Shown: piece after piece, positions 1 through 8,922 of the stretch | Position numbering within the stretch: position 1 is the first letter of the stretch | How the letters are laid out: the number at the start of each line of letters is the position of its first letter | Source of the DNA: Bradyrhizobium sp. Tv2a-2 | GTDB taxonomy: Bacteria; Pseudomonadota; Alphaproteobacteria; Rhizobiales; Xanthobacteraceae | DNA length: 46,945 bases | Assembly (NCBI RefSeq): GCF_000472425.1 | Contig: NZ_AXAI01000034.1 | Location: 1 to 46,945 of the forward strand | Direction: 5' to 3' | The notes under the pieces: model-generated | The model's database searches: none | What the model saw: only the letters and a program-made list of their open reading frames with translations | What the model was told of the DNA's origin: nothing | Translations under genes and position numbers: made by a program

Positions 1-2
1 GC

Positions 3-260
3 AAGCGCCTCGGCCTCAAACACATCCGCACCAAGCCCTACACCCCACAAACCAACGGCAAGGCCGAGCGCTTCATTCAAACCAGCCTGCGCGAGTGGGC
101 TTACGCCCAGGCCTACAACACCTCAAGAGAACGCGCCGCCGAGCTGCCAAGATGGCTCCACCGCTACAATTGGCATCGTCCTCATGGCAGTATCGGGTCT
201 GTACCACCAATCAGCAGGCTCGGCTTGGCCGGGTATAACCTCTTGAGGCTCCACATCTAG
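3..260 (+). CDS. IS481-family transposase, C-terminal part (cut by window edge)
   Basis: This is the last 85 residues of a DDE transposase; the start lies outside the window. Read in frame from base 3, the protein has the stretch HIRTKPYTPQTNGKAERFIQ followed by SLREWAY. This is the conserved region around the catalytic glutamate (the E of KAERF) of IS481/IS3-type rve integrase domains. The end, WLHRYNWHRPHGSIGSVPP, is also typical of the family (Y/N-x-x-RPH). The frame is open to TAG at 258-260. I saw no clear terminal inverted repeat in the next bases. The copy may be complete upstream or may itself be a remnant; the window does not show which. Confidence 0.85.
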   Translation, partial: KRLGLKHIRTKPYTPQTNGKAERFIQTSLREWAYAQAYNTSRERAAELPRWLHRYNWHRPHGSIGSVPPISRLGLAGYNLLRLHI

Positions 261-1055
261 AGTGTGACTCGGGCGTTATGTTGCCGAAATCCGTGGCGCG
301 AATACCTTTCAAATGGTGGGCGCAACCAATTTGCACCGAACCGTCGCCGTCGGCAGCTCGTGCCCGCTTACCTTCGGAGTGCTTGCTCCGCGATATCGCA
401 GCCTAATTCTCGTTGGATGTTGCGTGGCTGCTACAGCAAGGTCGTCTGATCGGCGGCTGCGCCCGTCGGGACGATGTAGGCAAATGAAGAAGCTGTGGCT
501 TGCGGCCGCCAGCGTCATTGCGTTTAGTCCCCGCATTCGGTGCTGACATTGCCGTGCGGCCTGGTTACACTGATACGCCTCTCCTAACGGCCGCGATCCG
601 AGACGGGAGCGGTATCAAGGGAGATTTCAGATCGAGCCGTTGGACTTGCCTAGCACCTCATCGGATAGTTGCAGCGGCAGATCGGCAAGCGTGCGGCGCT
701 CTCGTGATGAGCAAGGTGAGGTCCAGCTGTTACCGACGGGAAGGACAACGTCCCCTCGCGCATCGCAGGGTTCACGAACCAGCCACTGGATGCCCCAAAA
801 TCGGACTGATACCGATCGCCGTCGTCGTCCCGCTTTCCGTCAGCAATTTTCAGCACTGCCACCGTCTAGTTCGATTGGCCCCAAGTTCTTAAAAAAGAGA
901 TCGTCGCCAAGGCCGAAAATCAAGAGCCTTGATCTCGGCTCGGGCGCCTTCTTGAATCATCCGTGTGCCGCAGCCAGCCCGCTCGCGCGTTGCGTATTTG
1001 GGAAGGCAGATCGGAGGTTCCTGGCGCCCGGTTCCCTGCTTTGGATCGAGACTGC
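261..1055. other. Gene-poor stretch with one outer-membrane-protein relic
   Basis: Apart from the relic at 484-620 I see no reading frame with a recognisable protein. The open frames here are short, arginine- and serine-rich and overlap on both strands, as expected of non-coding high-GC DNA. The stretch separates a transposase end from the 3' end of the DUF3422 gene and is probably decayed accessory DNA. Confidence 0.5.
484..620 (+). pseudogene. Relic of an Omp31-like outer-membrane beta-barrel protein (signal peptide only)
   Basis: An ATG at 484 opens MKKLWLAAASVIAF, a good signal-peptide start, but the frame stops at 546. Moving one frame over restores PAFGADIAVRPGYTDTP, the signal-cleavage region and mature N terminus seen in many Bradyrhizobium small porin-like proteins (MKKLLLAAVS..APAFAADMAVRP..Y pattern, from my knowledge of the family). 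The similarity then fades around base 620 and no beta-barrel sequence follows. I read this as a frameshifted, truncated relic. It is short, so the family name is an inference. Confidence 0.5.
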
Positions 1056-2381
1056 TTATTCGCCAGCCGGGGAAGGCGCGTCGTCGTGCCTAAGGTGTTG
1101 CTTTCGGATGCTATAGCTGATCAGCCAGATCGCGCTCACCGCGATCGGCACGAAAGCCGCGGTAATGAATGTGGGCTCTACATGCAGTCCGACTTCATGG
1201 GCGCCCTTGGCAAGATAGCCGAACAGGCTGACCACATAATATCCGATTGCCGCAACCGACAACCCTTCAACCGTGCGCTGCAGCCGCAGTTGCTGTCTCG
1301 TACGCTCGTTGATCGCATGCAACAGGTCACGGTTCTGCCGCTCGATTTCGACATCGACACGCGTTCGCAACAAATCGGCCGCTCGCGTCAGCTTGAGGGA
1401 TAGATTCGTCTGACGATCCTCCATCATTGCACAGGTTCGCATCGCCGGCGTCATGCGGCGCGCGAGGAATGACGACCAGGTCGGGTAGCCCGCCACGTCC
1501 TTGCTTTCAACGATGGATAGCCGCGATTGCACGAGCTCGTTGTAGGCCCTGCTGGCGCCGAAGCGGAACAGACTGCCCGCCGCGCCTCTTTCGAAGCTGG
1601 CGGCCAACGCTGTCAGTTCCGTAAGCAAATGGTTGTTGATCTTCAGCCCCTCGGCACCTTGCATATCTTCGAGCACCTCAACGAGACGCCGATCAATTCG
1701 ATCCACGGAGGGCGCTAGCTCAAGGGCCACCGAGAGACCAAGCAGCGCCATCGGACGGTAAGTCTCGATTTCGAGGAGACGTTGCACCAGCGCGCCAAGA
1801 TCGTCCGGAGTAAGCCCGAGATCATAAACCAGAATTCTCGTGAAGCCTAGCTCGTCCAGTCGGAAGTCAGACGCCACAATGGCTCCGTCATCTTTGACAC
1901 TAGCCATCGCCAGACTGCTTCTGTCAAAGATCTGTTCGGCTCGTTCTATTGGAGAATTACCGCGCTCTACCTCCAACTTGATGGCAACGAGTAACTGTCC
2001 GGACTGCTCCAGCGAGCGGATGAAAGATTGAACGCTATCAGCGATTTCGCCAAAGTCACGAGTCGCAGAGTTATTCGCAGTGCTCCAGATCCATGTGAAG
2101 GTTGCAAATTCAGAATGCTGCTCCCAGCGCAGCACGACCTGCCCGATCCCAATCTGGTGATGTTTGGCCGAGGGATCGGGAGGCGGAAGCTTGTGCTCAC
2201 GGCAGAACTCCACGAAGCAGCGGCGATCCCTTGTGGCCGTTTCCCCCTGTGCGAGAAAAGCAAGGTGGACGACCCCAAATGACGAAACAAGGCGCGTGAA
2301 CGGCCGCGCATGCACTTCATTGAGCACGGCTTCACGCTGCGGATGCAGCTTGAATAATCCCAAGTTGAACTGCTGAACCAT
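1056..2381 (-). CDS. DUF3422 family membrane-anchored protein
   Basis: The product is 441 residues, close to the usual 420-440 for DUF3422 (PF11902), a proteobacterial family with no assigned biochemical function. The N terminus (LHPQREAVLNEVHARPF, then a histidine-containing VHLAF segment) matches the typical family opening. The middle is a long soluble part. Two hydrophobic helices lie near the C terminus (about residues 380-402 and 411-430, separated by KGAHEVGLHVEP), so the protein is probably anchored in the inner membrane with its bulk in the cytoplasm. It is transcribed alone on the minus strand. The frame is intact and it appears to be one of the few undamaged genes in this end of the window. 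Function: unknown. Confidence 0.85.
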   Translation of the reverse strand: MVQQFNLGLFKLHPQREAVLNEVHARPFTRLVSSFGVVHLAFLAQGETATRDRRCFVEFCREHKLPPPDPSAKHHQIGIGQVVLRWEQHSEFATFTWIWSTANNSATRDFGEIADSVQSFIRSLEQSGQLLVAIKLEVERGNSPIERAEQIFDRSSLAMASVKDDGAIVASDFRLDELGFTRILVYDLGLTPDDLGALVQRLLEIETYRPMALLGLSVALELAPSVDRIDRRLVEVLEDMQGAEGLKINNHLLTELTALAASFERGAAGSLFRFGASRAYNELVQSRLSIVESKDVAGYPTWSSFLARRMTPAMRTCAMMEDRQTNLSLKLTRAADLLRTRVDVEIERQNRDLLHAINERTRQQLRLQRTVEGLSVAAIGYYVVSLFGYLAKGAHEVGLHVEPTFITAAFVPIAVSAIWLISYSIRKQHLRHDDAPSPAGE

Positions 2382-3808
2382 TTATCGAGGCCTTGCTTCG
2401 TAAAGACGACCAACCGTCGGCACTACCACTAGCGCCATACGCGATGCCGAGTGGGGGTCCGCGAGGCCGCGAGCGACCTCACATCGGCGATCGACCGCAC
2501 CGCGGCCTTGCGCTGGACGAGACGTTGCTGACAGATTTGGCGCCAGCAGGTTGGAGTGGACCACACTCATCGGGATTCAACTCACGCTTTTAACGACATC
2601 AACCGCCTTTATCGTCCGACGACTTAAGTGAAGTATCGACATTGTTGATCAATGCGCGTATCGGCGCGGTCGCAGCCCGCCGCCCTTCCCTGCGCCAACA
2701 CCGTCCATCACCGTTCGACGATTGCTCCGATCGGCCGCATCCTTGGCGGCCCCAGACGCAAACGGCCGTTGACCGCTATCGAACGACTGGCGCGCTTGAA
2801 ATGCGGGCAGTCCCATTTCCGTCGATGCCTTCCAGTGACCTGATCGCTGCCATGCGCCCCCTTGGCCAACACCAGCACCTTTCATTGCCCTTTGGCGACG
2901 CGCGCTTGTCGCTGTGAAACGGACGGCCGACCTTCGCGGCAAACATAGAACCGATGCACGCATTTTTAGTTTGCTGATCAAGCGTCAAAATGCGCCTTCC
3001 ATCCTGTCGCTTTCATCGTCTTCCCTCGGGAAGGCGTTGCAGGATCTGGGCCAATACGATGCCGCCGGAAAGTTTCAGACGTTTTCGGAGCGCAGCGTCA
3101 GTTTTCTTAAACAGTCACCGACAAATCCGGACAAGACCAGCGTTTCGTATCGAACAGCGCGTCAGAGGATGTACCAATCTGCTCTTGCCGCAAAACCGCC
3201 GGCCGAGGCCCACCGCTTTGCACATCCGGCCCGGCTCATTGCTGCGGGAGACCGCACGTACCGCTTTTTCGCCAGGGCCTAGCTCGTTCATCAGATGCGA
3301 ATTCCGGCCCGCCCGCTAATCTGCAGGCTTGGAAATAAACGGAAGTTCCAATTTTGGCGCCGAGCCAATGATCGCATGGACACCCCAAATTGAGGACCAA
3401 ATGCCGTCCCGCACGATTCGCTGCGGCCATGGTTTGACCTCTTGGGCCCAGGAGAACTGGCGACCGCACCATGCATCTTTCCAGATACCTTGGGCCGGAC
3501 CCAGCACCGCAGCCATTTGCTACGCGGTAAACCTGCGCAATAGTTGGAGCGCGATATTCAATCGAAGCAAGTTCTTCCAGGTCTCACACTAGCAAACCCC
3601 AAACCCACCGGACCATGTAGCACAGGCACTTAGCCACGCTCGAGTGCTCTGGCAGGAGGATGAACCTCCACTCGATATTCACGGCTGGCGGCAAGGACGC
3701 GACAACGGGCCGCCGTGGCCGTACACACAATATCGTGGCCGTACGCACAATATACCGACGAACTCCCTTCGCATCCCCTTCCCTTACCGGCCATTCGTCA
3801 CTATCAGA
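2382..3808. other. Long gene-poor stretch, no recognised gene
   Basis: About 1.4 kb with only short overlapping frames on both strands. Some frames (for example the minus-strand one over 2649-2981) are open for about 110 codons but are low-complexity G/R/A/S-rich and unlike any family I know. A 20-bp tandem repeat lies at 3714-3753. I cannot name a promoter or relic here with confidence. Confidence 0.5.
3714..3753. repeat. 20-bp tandem repeat, two copies with one mismatch
   Basis: CGTGGCCGTACACACAATAT (3714-3733) is followed directly by CGTGGCCGTACGCACAATAT (3734-3753). It lies about 55 bases beyond the stop of the minus-strand radical SAM gene. No function is evident; it is one of several short duplications in this window. 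Confidence 0.8.
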
Positions 3809-4657
3809 TCAGTGGACCTGCTGTTTTGGTTCGGCACGCTCACACATCCTGCAAAGGAGAAAACCGCTCATTCCGTTCATGCGATCGACAATCTTGGAAA
3901 AAATGGCGCCCTCGAAGATATCTTGATAGCTATCGTGAAGAAGATTGCCCAAAACGTGCCGTCTCTCAAAGTCCATACAGCAGAGTGTAACGTCGCCGTT
4001 TGGGAGAAGAACATTACGATACTGTCTTGCTTCAGTACATGTCAGAGCTCCGGTGAGTGGCTGTTGTGATTCAACCAGCTTGCGATCGACGCTTCCGGCC
4101 GTGCTAATCAGCGGCGAGGAGCGAACCAGTGTTCCGGCAGGAATTATCTCGGCGAGATCGGGAAACACCTCGCCTAATACCAGGAATTGAATGGATGGAA
4201 TGTCCGCGTCAACCAATTGACGGATCAGATCGAGATACTTCTTTCTAACAAGCCGACTGTTCATGTATTCGCCATCATCGAAGACGTGGACCACAAACAC
4301 TCTGAAGCGCAGCGCCCGTAAGCGCCGCAGGTCACGCTGATTCATTCCTACAAGCGTCGTGAAAATTCGGACGGCATGGCCGCGCGCATAAGCCAGCTCG
4401 ACCATTTTAGTACAATTGCGATTCTGCCAAGGTTCGGAGTACCCGGAAAAACTTATGTCGGCTGCTCTTGGCACGCGCGCCAGACATCGCTGGAAATCTT
4501 CAAAGCTAAGATGCTTCACGTCAGAGACCGTTCGTTGGCGCGCAGCGAACTTATCCTGCGGACAATAAGCGCATCCGACGATGCAGCCCGTCGTCGTCGT
4601 TACTTCCAGGACCCTGCCCCCGGGAATATACAACTTTCTTGGATGGGACTCGTCCAT
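3809..4657 (-). CDS. Radical SAM protein with SPASM-like C-terminal cysteine cluster
   Basis: The 282-residue product has the radical SAM motif CxxxCxxC at C25, C29 and C32 (GCIVGCAYC), which binds the [4Fe-4S] cluster that cleaves S-adenosylmethionine. The sequence SFSGYSEPW fits the SAM-binding GGEP-type position. The C-terminal third carries CTEARQYRNVLLPNGDVTLCC and, further on, LLCRMCE, the arrangement of SPASM/Twitch auxiliary-cluster domains (G-x-V-x-x-C-C-x-D). Family members modify peptides, proteins or small molecules, so the substrate cannot be read from sequence. The gene is divergent from the GMC-oxidoreductase operon that starts at 5084, which suggests co-regulation. Start ATG at 4657 is preceded by a weak purine-rich AGAGACGG. 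A small cysteine-containing frame ends 15 bases upstream on the same strand. Confidence 0.85.
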   Translation of the reverse strand: MDESHPRKLYIPGGRVLEVTTTTGCIVGCAYCPQDKFAARQRTVSDVKHLSFEDFQRCLARVPRAADISFSGYSEPWQNRNCTKMVELAYARGHAVRIFTTLVGMNQRDLRRLRALRFRVFVVHVFDDGEYMNSRLVRKKYLDLIRQLVDADIPSIQFLVLGEVFPDLAEIIPAGTLVRSSPLISTAGSVDRKLVESQQPLTGALTCTEARQYRNVLLPNGDVTLCCMDFERRHVLGNLLHDSYQDIFEGAIFSKIVDRMNGMSGFLLCRMCERAEPKQQVH

Positions 4658-4672
4658 TTTCCGTCTCTTGAG

Positions 4673-4924
4673 CTACCGTCCGACAAAGATGGCCGCGGCC
4701 GCAAGCTTAGTAACGCTCATGCAACAAGTATCGTTTCGGGTGGCTCCGGGCGCGCCATCTGCGGATGCAGATTTTGGACCACCGATGCGCCAATTTGTAC
4801 GCCTTTCGCACGCGACGTCAGCTTCGCGACACCAGGCCTCTCGCGACACAGTCACCCAATCAATCTCGGGCGCAGCGCACGCACCTTGTCCGAGCGTAGA
4901 CGCCTCATGTCGAGAATAGGCCAA
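4673..4924 (-). CDS. Possible small ORF just upstream of the radical SAM gene
   Basis: A minus-strand frame ends at 4673, 15 bases before the radical SAM start, and stays open far upstream. The first plausible start clear of the GMC gene is TTG at 4924, giving 83 residues with six cysteines (for example GACAAP, AWCREADVAC, NDTCCMS). Position and cysteine content would fit a peptide substrate of the radical SAM enzyme. However, I recognise no leader motif, no Shine-Dalgarno sequence is evident and third-position GC is only moderate. It may be a chance open frame in the divergent promoter region. Confidence 0.2.
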   Translation of the reverse strand: MAYSRHEASTLGQGACAAPEIDWVTVSREAWCREADVACERRTNWRIGGPKSASADGAPGATRNDTCCMSVTKLAAAAIFVGR

Positions 4925-5083
4925 GTTGTTGCGAATGCGGCACGTTGTATCCGCAAAAGCACGAGCGTTCTGTGGAACCGGCGTTGGCCCAGATCGTGCA
5001 GATGCTGGGAGAAGACACAGCAATCGTGACGGCGGAACAAAGGGTTCACGGCGGCGGATGTGCTGCTGCGTAAAGGTGAGACA

Positions 5084-6598
5084 ATGGCCGCCCAAGCCGT
5101 TGATGTGTGCGTAGTCGGCAGCGGCGCCAGCGGCTCGATAGTCGCTCATGAAATCGCTCGAAATGGCTTCCGGGTGCATGTTTTGGAAGCAGGCCGGACG
5201 CTTCCGCCTGGCGCTACACTGGCGACTGTTCAAAGCGATGTGGGCAATGCCCTCGTGCGCTCTTCGATCGGCACATTGACCCCGTTCGGACGGCCATGGA
5301 GCGTATCGGCGTTAGGCGGCGGGCTTACATTGTATGCCGGAATAGCCTTCCGCTATCGCAGCGCCGATTTCGACGCGCGAGCACATGTGGCCGCAGACGC
5401 ACTCGACCCTGCCTGGCCGATCGACTACGCCGAGCTGCGCCCCTATTACGATGAGCTCGAACTGCGGGTGGGAGTGGCACGGCTAGCCGGCGCGGATCCT
5501 CTCGAGCCGCCTAGCGATCCCGCCGTGCTACCGCCACATGATTATAGCACTCAGGGTCGATTGATCGCCGGCACCGCCGAGCGCTTGGCAATGCAGCCGT
5601 TCCCCACCCCGCTGGCGATCAATTCGGCTCCGTACGCGGGCCGCCCCGCCTGTGAGCGCTGCGGTCCATGCAACGAACACTTATGTACTACCGGCGCCAG
5701 AGCAGATGCGCGCTCTCCCTTCACCGACATCACCATTCCGTCAAACGTACTGACGGTTTCAGAGGGTAGCAAAGCGGCGCGCATCGAGCTCGGCGCTGTC
5801 AGTCGCGCCGATTCGGTTGAATGGCTGGACACTGTAACCGGGCAACGCGGTAGCGTTGGAGCCCGTTGCATCGTGCTTGCCGGCAACGCAGTGCAATCGG
5901 CAGCGCTACTGCTGCGCTCTGTGCATCGCGCGGCGCCCAACGGAATTGGCAATTCCAGCGACATGGTCGGCCGCGGCATTTCATTCAAGATCAGCGGGTA
6001 TGTGTCGGGTCACATCACTGCGGATCGGCTGGAAGCGCCGCCATCCGGCGGTCCGTTCTCAACGGTTGCCTTGTCCGATCACTATTTCGACAGCGAGGCC
6101 CCGTCCGGTTTAGGCGGAATGATCTACGAAGCTAGTCCGGCCGAGCGCACGATCTGTGACGGAAACATAAGTGTACGACTGCATTTCCTGGCAGCCGACC
6201 AGCCGATGCATGACAACGCGATCCAACTATCAAATAGCTGGGATCGGCTGGGCTTGCCGAAGATCGTTCTTCAATACTGGACCCACCCGCTGGACAAGCG
6301 CCGATTAGGCTATTTGTCCCGACGCGCGTCCGAGTTGCTGGCCCAAGCCGGCGTGAAAAAGATCGAGTATCAGGATTCCAACTATCAGTTTGGAAGCGGG
6401 CATCTGCACGGCGGCTGCCGAGCCGGCAACGATCCAACGCAATCCGTCGTCGACCGCTGGGGTCGGGTGCACGACATCGACAATCTCTACGTCGCAGACG
6501 GCGGCTTCTTTCCATATGCCGGAGGCGTTAACCCGACCTTCACCATCCAGGCGAACGCACTGCGGATCGCTCGCAGAATAGTCACGCAATTGGCGTGA
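5084..6598 (+). CDS. FAD-dependent GMC-family oxidoreductase
   Basis: The 504-residue product starts with the Rossmann FAD-binding signature VVGSGASGSIVAHE (GxGxxG at residues 12-17), followed by the ribose-binding acidic residue in VHVLEAG. The central part has the cysteine-rich stretch CERCGPCNEHLC. The C-terminal GMC_oxred_C domain holds HLHGGCRAG and, near the end, NLYVADGGFFPYAGGVNPTFTIQANALRIAR, the usual FAD-contacting C-terminal strand-helix. Such enzymes oxidise alcohols or sugars, often to an aldehyde or ketone. I prefer ATG 5084 over the in-frame ATG at 5060 because AAAGGTGAG lies at good distance before 5084. It is the first gene of the plus-strand accessory operon and would logically make the carbonyl that the following aminotransferase uses. 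Substrate unknown. Confidence 0.88.
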   Translation: MAAQAVDVCVVGSGASGSIVAHEIARNGFRVHVLEAGRTLPPGATLATVQSDVGNALVRSSIGTLTPFGRPWSVSALGGGLTLYAGIAFRYRSADFDARAHVAADALDPAWPIDYAELRPYYDELELRVGVARLAGADPLEPPSDPAVLPPHDYSTQGRLIAGTAERLAMQPFPTPLAINSAPYAGRPACERCGPCNEHLCTTGARADARSPFTDITIPSNVLTVSEGSKAARIELGAVSRADSVEWLDTVTGQRGSVGARCIVLAGNAVQSAALLLRSVHRAAPNGIGNSSDMVGRGISFKISGYVSGHITADRLEAPPSGGPFSTVALSDHYFDSEAPSGLGGMIYEASPAERTICDGNISVRLHFLAADQPMHDNAIQLSNSWDRLGLPKIVLQYWTHPLDKRRLGYLSRRASELLAQAGVKKIEYQDSNYQFGSGHLHGGCRAGNDPTQSVVDRWGRVHDIDNLYVADGGFFPYAGGVNPTFTIQANALRIARRIVTQLA

Positions 6599-6632
6599 CC
6601 CACGCAATTCGACAAGCGAAATCGAGCTATTC

Positions 6633-7954
6633 ATGGTCATCTTAGCGCCCAATCCCGCTTTAGCCGCGAGCGAGGTTCATAGATCGGCATTGTGTCGTGC
6701 GCTGCGCGTTACGGCGTCGGCGAAATGGCATCTCAATCGGCGTTTTCCTGTCGTGATGACCCGCGCGTCCGGCGCGCATGTGTGGGATGTGGCTGGAAAG
6801 CAATATGTAGATCTCACCTCGTGCAGCGGGGCCGCGCCATTGGGCGCCGGATACGAACCCGTGGTCGCGCACGTTGCCTGCGAAATGCGCCGCACCGGCG
6901 GTATTCTGCCCGGGCCAGTGTCCATGCACCGGGTCGAGCTGGCTGAACGCCTGGCGGAGATCTTCCCATCTGCGCAGCGCTCGATATTTTTTTCGCACCG
7001 GCTCCTGCGCCACTACCGCGGCGGTCCGCTTGGCCCGCGCACACACGGGGGTCAACCTTGTACTCACCAGTGGATATCACGGGTGGCACGACTGGCACTT
7101 GCAGGATCGGCCGGCGATGGGGCTGCCCGATCGGGACCGGGACAGCGTGGAGTTCGGTTACGACCTGGATCTGCTCAAGCAGCTCGTCAGCGAGCAGCAT
7201 GTCGCCGCAGCGATCATCACTCCAGAGGTCAACTTCTTTCCACGGGCGTATCATCGGGAACTGCAAAAGGTGGTGCGCGAACATGGTGCTCTGCTGATCC
7301 TGGACGAGGTGATGACTGGATTCCGCTACGCGCATGGCGGTTACCATACCGCCGTTGGTCTGTCGCCCGACCTGATTACGCTGACTAAAGGACTCGCCAA
7401 CTCTCGCCAACGGCATGGCGCTTTCCGCAGTGGTCGGCAGAGCGGACGTGCTTGAAGCGGCCGAGAAAACCTATTTGGGCAACACCTACCAGCGCGAGGT
7501 CACCCCGTTCGCGGCTGCGCTGAGCACACTGGAAGCGTTGCACGATGGGACCGTGTTGGCCCGAATACGGCAAGTCGGCGAGCAGCTCATTGACGGCCTC
7601 AACGAGGTCTTCGCCCAACAGCAAGTCAAGGCTTGGGCGTTCGCCTGGCCCACAATGTTTGACGTCGTGTTCGCCGATATGAAACTCGGCGACGCGTTTT
7701 TTCAGGAAATGTGGTCGCGAGGCTTCCTCATGCAATACGGAGGCCGATTCATGCCCTCTGCGGCGCTCTCCGATGCCGATGTGCAGGCAGCGATCGACGC
7801 TGCCGAACAGGCTTTGTCGACTGCATTGACTCGGACAGAGAGCCGCGGCGGGGCCGCCGACCGAATAGCCGCTGCCGTGCGGTTCGCCGGCGATCACTTC
7901 TTGGCAAGCCCCGACTCGATCCAACGGTGGTTGAGCGCGCCCAGCCGCTCATGA
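6633..7954 (+). pseudogene. Class III (glutamate-1-semialdehyde-type) aminotransferase, two frameshifts
   Basis: Three frames join into one protein of about 440 residues. Frame 1 (6633 to about 6990) has the N-terminal part up to SIFF. Frame 2 (about 6990-7400) has RTGSCATTAAVRLARAHTG, GYHGWHDW, ILDEVMTGFR (the cofactor-ring aspartate) and LTKGLAN, whose lysine would hold PLP. Frame 3 (about 7405-7954) has NGMALSAVVGR, YLGNTYQREVTPFAAA and the C terminus. The first shift lies at a run of seven T (6987-6993), the second at a 9-bp direct repeat (CTCGCCAAC at 7393-7401 and 7403-7411) that adds a net 10 bases in the middle of LANGMA. All key residues survive, so the damage is recent or is a sequencing fault. 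The stop overlaps the start of the sulfotransferase gene (ATGA), as in a working operon. Reaction expected: PLP-dependent amino transfer or aminomutase chemistry. Confidence 0.8.
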
Positions 7955-8922
7955 GCTCAAGCGTCGAACCGGGGGACAGTATGCCAGAGGTCTATTCTTT
8001 TTCCAGCTCGCCGGTGCTGCTCGGCGGCGAAAACCGGTCCGGCACCACTCTGTTAAGCGTTGTGCTGGACTCGCATTCCGAGTTGGTCATTGGGCCGGAA
8101 ATCGACTTCCTGGATCCGCCAAATCTCGGGCCCCGCATCCTGCGCAGTATAGACCTGCTCGCCGCTCACGACACTAAAGTAACGGGCATCAGCAAGAGCA
8201 CGATCGACCCGTTCTGGTTCGATGGCGTCCACTTCGTCGTGCAGTGTCGGCGCTTTGGCTTGGAATTCGACGACCTGCGCGAGCTGGTCACCAAAGTGAT
8301 GGATGAGGTGAAAAACGACATCATCTCGTTTGCTGATCGATGCCGGCTCATCAATGAGATCGGTGAGTTCTGCAAGGCGCGCGCAGGCGCCTCTCGATGG
8401 GGACTGAAGCTGCAGCGCAAGATCGCTCAGATTGATACCTATGCTCAGGTCTGGCCACGCGCACATTTCGTCCACATCGTGCGGGACGGTCGGGACATCG
8501 CCGCCTCACATCTGAAAACGGTGCCGGATTGGGGTTACCGGACCGCAGCCGAAGCAGCGCTAGGCTGGCTTGAAGTCGTGTCGCGGGCGCATTGCTCCGC
8601 GCCGGCTGATCGTTATCTCGAGGTGCGCTACGAAGATTTGGTAAGTCATTCCCGACCGACTTTGACTGGGATACTGGATTATCTCGGCGTTCCCTGGGAT
8701 GAGGCCGTGCTGAGGCATGCCGAACACGAGCACGCGCTATTTGAGCGACCGTATGGCCATCCGGCGGCGGAGTCCGCAGGCAAACCGCTGCACGCAGGTC
8801 GGCTCGGTCGCCACGCCCAGGATCTGACACGAGCGGAGATTGCCGAGTTCGAGCGAATCGCGGGCGATGAACTGGTCCGCTTGGGCTATTTGTCGATGAC
8901 ACTGCCGGCGGTCGACGCGTGA
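7951..8922 (+). CDS. PAPS-dependent sulfotransferase family protein
   Basis: The 323-residue product has the 5'-phosphosulfate loop GGENRSGTTLL (R29-T33) and the 3'-phosphate motif FVHIVRDGRDIAASH, the two signatures of Sulfotransfer_3 (PF13469)-type enzymes, plus the C-terminal RYEDLV segment. It should move sulfate from PAPS to a hydroxyl or amine of an acceptor. ATG 7951 overlaps the aminotransferase stop by four bases; a second ATG at 7981 is possible. Rhizobia use sulfotransferases to decorate Nod factors (NodH), but this protein sits in a different gene context. Its partners (oxidoreductase, aminotransferase, exporter, acyltransferase) suggest it tailors the product of this cluster. Acceptor unknown. 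No damage seen. Confidence 0.85.
   Translation: MSSSVEPGDSMPEVYSFSSSPVLLGGENRSGTTLLSVVLDSHSELVIGPEIDFLDPPNLGPRILRSIDLLAAHDTKVTGISKSTIDPFWFDGVHFVVQCRRFGLEFDDLRELVTKVMDEVKNDIISFADRCRLINEIGEFCKARAGASRWGLKLQRKIAQIDTYAQVWPRAHFVHIVRDGRDIAASHLKTVPDWGYRTAAEAALGWLEVVSRAHCSAPADRYLEVRYEDLVSHSRPTLTGILDYLGVPWDEAVLRHAEHEHALFERPYGHPAAESAGKPLHAGRLGRHAQDLTRAEIAEFERIAGDELVRLGYLSMTLPAVDA

Noticed and set aside
3000..3280. Plus-strand piece LGKALQDLGQYDAAGKF reminiscent of a TPR helix
   Set aside because: Only one partial repeat; the rest of the frame is unlike TPR and the region has no gene-like continuity.
4827..4850. GTCAGCTTCGCGAC, partly like a tts box, 240 bases before the GMC gene
   Set aside because: The TCGAAAG core is not kept and no type III gene follows; the match is within chance for this composition.
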